NCBI GenBank assembly: GCA_914767715.1
Contig: OU612073.1
Span: 6,324,001 to 6,388,000, forward strand
Reading direction: 5' to 3'
DNA length: 64,000 nt
Origin: Membranipora membranacea
Lineage: Eukaryota > Bryozoa > Gymnolaemata > Cheilostomatida > Membraniporidae
The notes under the pieces were generated by a model. The model was not told where the DNA came from, made no database searches, and saw only the letters and a program-made list of their open reading frames with translations. Shown in pieces: positions 59,701 to 64,000 of the stretch (within the stretch, counting starts at the first letter, position 1; every line of letters begins with the position of its first letter). The translations under genes and the position numbers were made by a program.

Positions 59701-62700
59701 GCGTTTACTTCCAATAATGCCAGCATAAAAGATTGCATAATGACTTTTATCCCTCAGGATAAACAAGAGAGCCCCAGAAACAGAAGCATTGTATACCTGA
59801 GCAGAGTAAAAAACCACCATAGCCACCATTTCATAATTTATTTTTAATCAGTAAATCAACAAGCTGAGCTAAAAAACAAACCAGACTCAAATAGACTTGT
59901 AGTAGCTTTGTTTTTTGGTTTGGGGAGTCAGCCAAAACCAAAAAAGTAGCCTCATGACAAGGCTTGATTTATAGCACAGTTATTAATAACGCATTACTAT
60001 GTTTCCCTATTTATCTTGCCTGTGTACAGTGTTGCTAGCCAAACACCATGACATCCAGATTAGTGGTAATTTTTTTATGTTTATTCTACAGATTGATTAA
60101 TTAACTTGGCTAACAACTATCAGAGCTGCTGATTAAGAATAGATCATAATGGATTTCCAAGACCATGCCTCGATCACAACCGTGTCTTCGTCCTTGCCAT
60201 TAGGTTTAAATTGTCACCAGCCTGGTCCTGGTCACAGAACCCACATTTTGTTAGCCTCTTACTATTTAATATAGTAGCAGTAACAAAACTAAATATGGCT
60301 TGGCTATGACAAATCTCCAGAGGGCGGCATGACATGCCTAGTAAGACTCAGCAAAATTCACCAAGACCCAGCAAGACACATCAATACTCAGAAAGACTCA
60401 GCGCGACCAAGCAAGACTCAGCATGACCCATCAAGACTGAACAAGACTCAGAAAAGAAAAGATAGACAATTTGAAAGTCCGGTCAAGTCCAAATGCCAGG
60501 TGCAGAAATGTGGGGGAAGGATCATTCTCCTTACCTGCTATTGAAAATTTATCTTTTACAGTCCTAAAATAGACTGCGCTGTCAAGCGAACAGTTAAATT
60601 TTTAATCCTGTTTATTTAATCATGTTTTTACTGTTACTCACCCACACACCAATCGGGACTCGGGCCGACCATAGTGAGTAAAGACATGAGAGGTCTCTCA
60701 TTATCAGTACTGAACCTCGCAGTTCTCTTAGTCTCATATATAGCTGGATAACCCCATATACCATTAGCCTTTATAACAGTCCTCACGTTTCGACTCTACA
60801 ATAAACAGAATCCAGAGAGTTACTCTTGGCCATTATTTCCATTAAGAATATGTTCTTGATGTTTACGGAATAAACTTAGGTTGACAGTGGATGGCATCAG
60901 GGAGCAGCGTTGGAAAAAAAAGTTCGGCCAAAATTTAACGGACAATTTCCAGTAAGATAATACTCTAAATGCCTACAAGATGAATGGAGTTTGACAGTGA
61001 TGGCAAAAAGTAGCAATATTAGAAATTATATGATTTGAAATACAAATATAAAAAAAAGCTCCCTGAGATATAGAAAATTGTTTCAATCAGTCATTCAGAT
61101 TGTTTTCAGAATTTGATAGTCTATAGCAGGTGGTCCTACATGATGACCAGATCATATTTATAAATGAACAGAGAGCAGATTTAAGATCACATTCTGTTTA
61201 TATTTGTACTTTGAAGCCGGATTCTATTCCATATGTTGTGACATGTTTATATGGCTCTGTAGGTTTTCTGAGCAGTAACAGTGATGTCTCCCTGTAGTTT
61301 AGTGCCGCCAATAAAAGGAGCAGAGGATATCCGAATGCTTAGATTGTGATGGGTGTCTCTGTTTGTAATAATTTTCAATATGAGGCTGCACAAGATCAAC
61401 TCTTATCATGGAACCATCAGAATTAATATTTCATATCTTGTATATAATGTATATAAACAAATCATGTTCTATATCTCTATCATTTCATCATGATGTGGGG
61501 AATGGCGAGTTATGAAGAGTAGGAACACCTTTCAACATAAAATTTCTAACACTTGTTCAATAAAATCATATCTACAGCACCAATTCCAATCAGTATGACC
61601 CTATTTCTAGCTATCCGTGATCAGTTTCAAGCCATCAATATTAACATTTCGCAGAAAATCGAGGTACAAACTAGAATCAAAATACATTGCAGAGTAATAA
61701 TATCAGCATACGATGTTAGCTTGCTCAGGTTTTTCTTTGAATTTTGTAATTAATGCTTTCATGAATAATTCTCGGCTTGATAAATAAAAGTGAAAATGAC
61801 AGCTGGAAAGTGCAAGTGCAGCGTCATTTGAAACCGTAGAGCACTTGCTTCAAGCTAAGGCATCAGCAAGTTCTTGGCTTCCAAATGCCAGGGGAAATGG
61901 AATAATGAACAAAACTTTGTCTATAATATGATGACACCGTTGAGTAGTATTGATTTCATCCGAAGATTCAATTTCTCTGCCTTTTGAATTAGTATGTGTA
62001 TCACAAAGATGTTTCCGTTGGATCTGACACATTTCAAGTTCAATGGCAGTTGCACGACACTAAACTCCCAAGTTTCTATTACTAGAAGACTGCCTGCAGC
62101 CATAAGATGCAGAGCAAAACATGGAATAAAAATGGAAGCCTGAAAATTTCCTTACACAAGCAGAAAGCCTATGCATACCCTGCCAAAATTATTAACGAAA
62201 GGATCATGCAAATTATCATGTAACACATACTTGGCTATAACTCATCATTTTATTAACATTTTACTTCTCATGATCAAACATTTGCGGTAGTCATGTTGTC
62301 AGATTTAATATTTTTGAGCAGGCATATTTAGCCTCCCACTGTCATGTAACATCCTATATCTATACTCTTATTACTGTTATTACCACATTCTATAATATGC
62401 TAATAATTAATAGTTGCAGTACAAATTTTCACCTCAAATGTACAACAAGTGCTAGGTACGCAACCCTGTAATTTTCACATCGGATACCGCCTTCCAATTA
62501 CTCCAGCAAATTATTAAGGTTGCAGAGTCATCGCTTAGAGTTTATGCTTCGAGATGAAACCTTCAAGACGCCAACCTTACAAGGCATAACATCAGTGAGA
62601 CGAATAAAAGCCGTCTAACGGCACGTCTATGCTGCCTAATGCCACAGTAAATTCTTTTCTTATGTCTTTATAAGGTTGTTCACCAGTTGCCAGCATAAAA

Positions 62701-63480
62701 TCTCAGCCATAATATTTTTATACAGTTTATGTAGAAAAAATAACAACTAATGATGAGTTGACTCTGCACAGTCATTTTCTATTGCAAATTTATTGTTTCA
62801 ACCTTTTGAAGATCATAAATCTGCGCTAACTAGCTTTCACACCGGCCCGCTCAATGACGATGGTGATGATTTGGTATTGAGGGAATTCATTTCTTGGTGC
62901 TTTTTATTAGAGTAGAAGTATTTGGACAAGATACCCTAGAGTCTTATTTGTATCAACTGTGCACGGTTTATTTTTGGACAATAATTTTCAAAACGTATAT
63001 AGAGTACATTATGGTATTTTTCTTGTGTGCTGTATAGCCTAGATCCTGCTATATTCATTCACGTGACAACTGGACACGTTTTATGACAGCTGAACACGTT
63101 TTATGACAGCTCTTACTTTCCTTACTCATAAAGGTACCTGTACACAGTGTCAAAGGTAGAAGGCGGCCTTCCTCTGCACATATATGGTCAGAATTCCGGT
63201 AAACCATGTCAATTTTGATTCTTATTTTTTGAATTTATCCTATATATATATATATATATTCATATTTATATTTATATAACAATAAGCCAAAGCTATGTAC
63301 CAGCAAGTGAACACACGCGCACGACACCTACCTGCTGTTTGATCTCTCCTTCTAGAGTTCGAGGCCAGCCATATTCACAAACTTCCTTGACACCAGATGT
63401 TGCCATAGAGTCGTAGCTCCATATAGAGTAGCTAGGACTGTGTGAGGCGCCGATTATATCTGACCAATGCAGTAAGCTCT
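50531..63480 (-). CDS. SPON1: F-spondin with a Kunitz domain (14 exons, 5' end outside the window)
   Basis: Exons in transcript order: 63480-63332, 60795-60642, 59359-59267, 57574-57362, 56913-56787, 56370-56201, 55702-55562, 55013-54834, 54306-54128, 53835-53593, 53170-53026, 52420-52223, 51654-51460, 50703-50531. All junctions are GT-AG and phases agree, giving 785 residues to a TAA stop. Domains: Spondin_N remainder (residues 1-203 of the visible part), TSP1 repeats 1-2 (to 349), Kunitz (350-408), TSP1 repeats 3-8. F-spondin is a secreted matrix protein (Reeler, Spondin_N, TSP1) that guides axons and cell attachment in animals. Worm and fly forms carry Kunitz modules; vertebrate SPON1 does not. 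The Reeler domain and signal peptide should lie beyond 64000. Family call firm; one-to-one orthology inferred. Confidence 0.92.
51147..51372. repeat. 30-bp minisatellite in the last F-spondin intron
   Basis: About seven copies of a 30-bp unit of the type TGATGCAGTCTGTCATTGGA plus CAGTTCTGTC, with point differences between copies. Because 30 is a multiple of three, both strands stay open: MQSVIGQFCL on plus, DCIRQNCPMT on minus. No splice sites of the correct phase bound it, so it is treated as intronic. Confidence 0.85.
51460..53835 (-). CDS. SPON1: F-spondin TSP1 repeats 4-7
   Basis: Repeat 4 (53835-53593): CMLSEWSHWSDCSSTCGDG. Repeat 5 (53170-53026): ISEWSPWTECSVACGVG. Repeat 6 (52420-52223): CVISDWSDWTSCDKPCDLG. 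Repeat 7 (51654-51460): CQVGNWSDWTPCSKTCGKG. Each has W-x-x-W, C-x-x-x-C-G or a near variant, a following basic strand, and later Cys pairs. Repeats 5-7 are one exon each; exon 53835-53593 also finishes repeat 3. Confidence 0.9.
52505..52667 (-). mobile_element. tRNA-derived SINE (family A), second copy
   Basis: On the minus strand: CAGGGTGGCGTGGTAGTGGT (A box), then GCTGGTTCAAATCCCATTCA (B box), then TACCCATGCTGTTAATGGTG. It is the same head as the copy at 27826-28069. It lies in the F-spondin intron between TSP1 repeats 5 and 6, in sense with that gene. Confidence 0.7.
53593..54306 (-). CDS. SPON1: F-spondin TSP1 repeat 3
   Basis: Exon 54306-54128 carries an acidic lead-in and CMMTPWAEWSDCTVTCGTG, LRTRNRDIKL, GDPCPKKLHDSK. 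A phase-0 junction leads to exon 53835-53593, which supplies VCTSTC and then repeat 4. The repeat follows the Kunitz module directly. Confidence 0.88.
54834..55013 (-). CDS. SPON1: F-spondin Kunitz (BPTI-like) domain
   Basis: One phase 1-1 exon of 180 bases, so the module could be skipped without shifting frame. It reads CKLPSVAGRCQGDFPRFFYD, then KKCRQFTYGGCRGNQNNF, then ECQQFC: all six cysteines and the F-T-Y-G-G-C-x-G-N core. The residue after the second Cys, the protease-contact P1 position in BPTI, is Gln rather than Lys or Arg, so trypsin-type inhibition is unlikely. Confidence 0.95.
55562..56913 (-). CDS. SPON1: F-spondin TSP1 repeats 1-2
   Basis: Repeat 1: CMTTEWSAFSACSVTCGVG (exon 56913-56787), completed in exon 56370-56201. 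Repeat 2: ITTPWSYWSPCSATC (exon 56370-56201), completed by TGEQERTRQYINP and CTSPLSDKAVC in exon 55702-55562. The C-x-T-T-x-W-S opening matches F-spondin TSP1 repeats. In repeat 1 the second Trp is Phe (W-S-A-F). The exon phases (2, then 1) cut through the repeats. Confidence 0.9.
57362..63480 (-). CDS. SPON1: F-spondin Spondin_N domain (last four exons)
   Basis: Exon 63480-63332: HWSDIIGASHSPSYSIWSYD, GVKEVCEYGWPRTLEGEIKQ. Exon 60795-60642: NVRTVIKANG, LLTMVGPSPDWCVG. Exon 59359-59267: VDSVNMCMEDCTWLDKVDID, LYPWDAGTDSG. Exon 57574-57362: tail of the domain and linker. The G-A-S-H, G-P-S-P-D-W and Y-P-W-D-A-G-T-D-S-G motifs are diagnostic of Spondin_N (F-spondin, mindin). The conserved acidic residues in P-S-P-D-W and P-W-D-A-G-T-D belong to the known metal site region of the family. 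The start of the domain is outside the window. Confidence 0.93.
58117..58623. mobile_element. Foldback element in an F-spondin intron
   Basis: ACAGTTTTCTGAGC at 58117 is inverted at the right end (GCTCAGAAAACTGT, to 58623). The arms match over about 170 bases, including GTCCTCTCTCCAGTTTGGTA and GAGGGTTATCTTGATAACCG, around an unpaired centre of about 160 bases. No target duplication was resolved and there is no coding capacity. Confidence 0.75.
59385..59490. repeat. AT-rich (TA)n-type repeat with inverted ends
   Basis: TATATAGAATTTTAATTA occurs twice around a TA run. Another TA run is at 63239-63260. Simple-sequence DNA inside F-spondin introns. Confidence 0.8.
60338..60455. repeat. Degenerate decamer repeat (AAGACTCAGC-type)
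   Basis: About twelve imperfect copies of a 10-11-base word around CAAGACTCAG, read on the plus strand. It lies in the F-spondin intron before exon 60795-60642 ends; no coding sense. Confidence 0.65.
60796..63331 (-). other. F-spondin intron, 2.5 kb, no recognised element
   Basis: Apart from a two-copy 22-base repeat (AACACGTTTTATGACAGCTG-type, about 63070-63111) and the TA run at 63239, I see neither an exon nor a transposon here. Confidence 0.6.
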
Positions 63481-64000
63481 CTGCAAGTAATATATGCATC
63501 AGTATGTGAATATATTACATATATTTTATTATATTTATATTATATTATTATTATCTCAACTATTTACCACTAGATTTCAATTTTGGCCAAAATTGATGAT
63601 ATCCATATGATAATAATATCAGCAAGACTAGTGTTGAATTTGTAAATTGTTTACATTAGCTACAGTTATGAACTTTACTGGAATCAAATAATCAGGATTA
63701 AATTTTTAATGAGTGAGGTGGAAAAATTTTGAATTTTTGAACATTCCAATTTGTAGTTTCGAAGAACAATAAGACAGCTTTTACTACAGATTCCGCTTAG
63801 ATAACAACAGTAAATTTGAGATAGCGAAATGGCTATACATCATTGATCAAAACTTGAAATGCAGGTTATCTAAAGTATGCAGAAAATCCCTGATGCTTTT
63901 AAATACTTGCGCAGAACCAATTAAAAGGTCTCATGGGTCAGAGGAAAGCATTCTAAGGCGACGCCAAGACACTTACATACATTTTCATGAAAGAAGGCAA
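63481..64000 (-). other. F-spondin intron continuing past the window edge
   Basis: The acceptor TTACTTGCAG (minus strand) lies just before the exon at 63480. No upstream exon with a phase-1 donor could be found before the window ends, so the start of Spondin_N, the Reeler domain and the signal peptide must lie beyond it. Confidence 0.6.

Overview
The window is eukaryotic, AT-rich genomic DNA from an invertebrate animal that I cannot name. It holds two host genes with many short exons, GT-AG introns and mostly phase-1 junctions between extracellular domains. The genes converge tail to tail across about 16 kb of transposon debris. There is no bacterial, organellar or rRNA sequence.

Gene 1 (+ strand, 117-34151) can be assembled into 31 exons with a continuous frame (6033 nt, 2010 codons plus stop). 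It encodes a type-I membrane mucin: signal peptide, Ser/Thr/Pro-rich region with a 13-residue tandem repeat, two CUB domains, NIDO, AMOP, VWD, a short Ig-like segment, seven EGF-like domains, an unassigned membrane-proximal segment, one transmembrane helix and a 50-residue tail. The NIDO-AMOP-VWD-EGF-TM core is that of MUC4 and its relatives (SUSD2/Mesh share NIDO-AMOP-VWD). The mucin and CUB modules are added in front.

Gene 2 (- strand, 50531 to 63480, 5' end beyond the window) is F-spondin: part of the Spondin_N domain, two TSP1 repeats, a Kunitz domain, then six more TSP1 repeats. Fourteen exons are placed and the frame is continuous. The encoded product is a secreted matrix protein.

The rest is dominated by mobile DNA, much of it palindromic and nested. 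Intron 2 of gene 1 carries a roughly 10-kb foldback element (1726-11663). One arm contains a CACTA-type foldback (2209-5553) with two captured pieces of LINE reverse transcriptase. The other arm contains an element flanked by TTAA (9359-11523). Intron 21 holds a decayed Dong/R4-type LINE in a TAA-rich site, itself cut by a hAT-like element. The intergenic region has a TA-flanked MITE, a hAT-like element carrying tRNA-derived SINEs, a 3.7-kb long-TIR element with LINE pieces inside, and a LINE (43380-47860) interrupted by a hAT-like element and by an almost perfect 1.35-kb palindrome. F-spondin introns hold a SINE, a 30-bp minisatellite and another foldback.

Exon limits come from reading splice sites and checking phase; there is no transcript evidence. 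Transposon families are assigned from termini, target-site duplications and protein motifs only.
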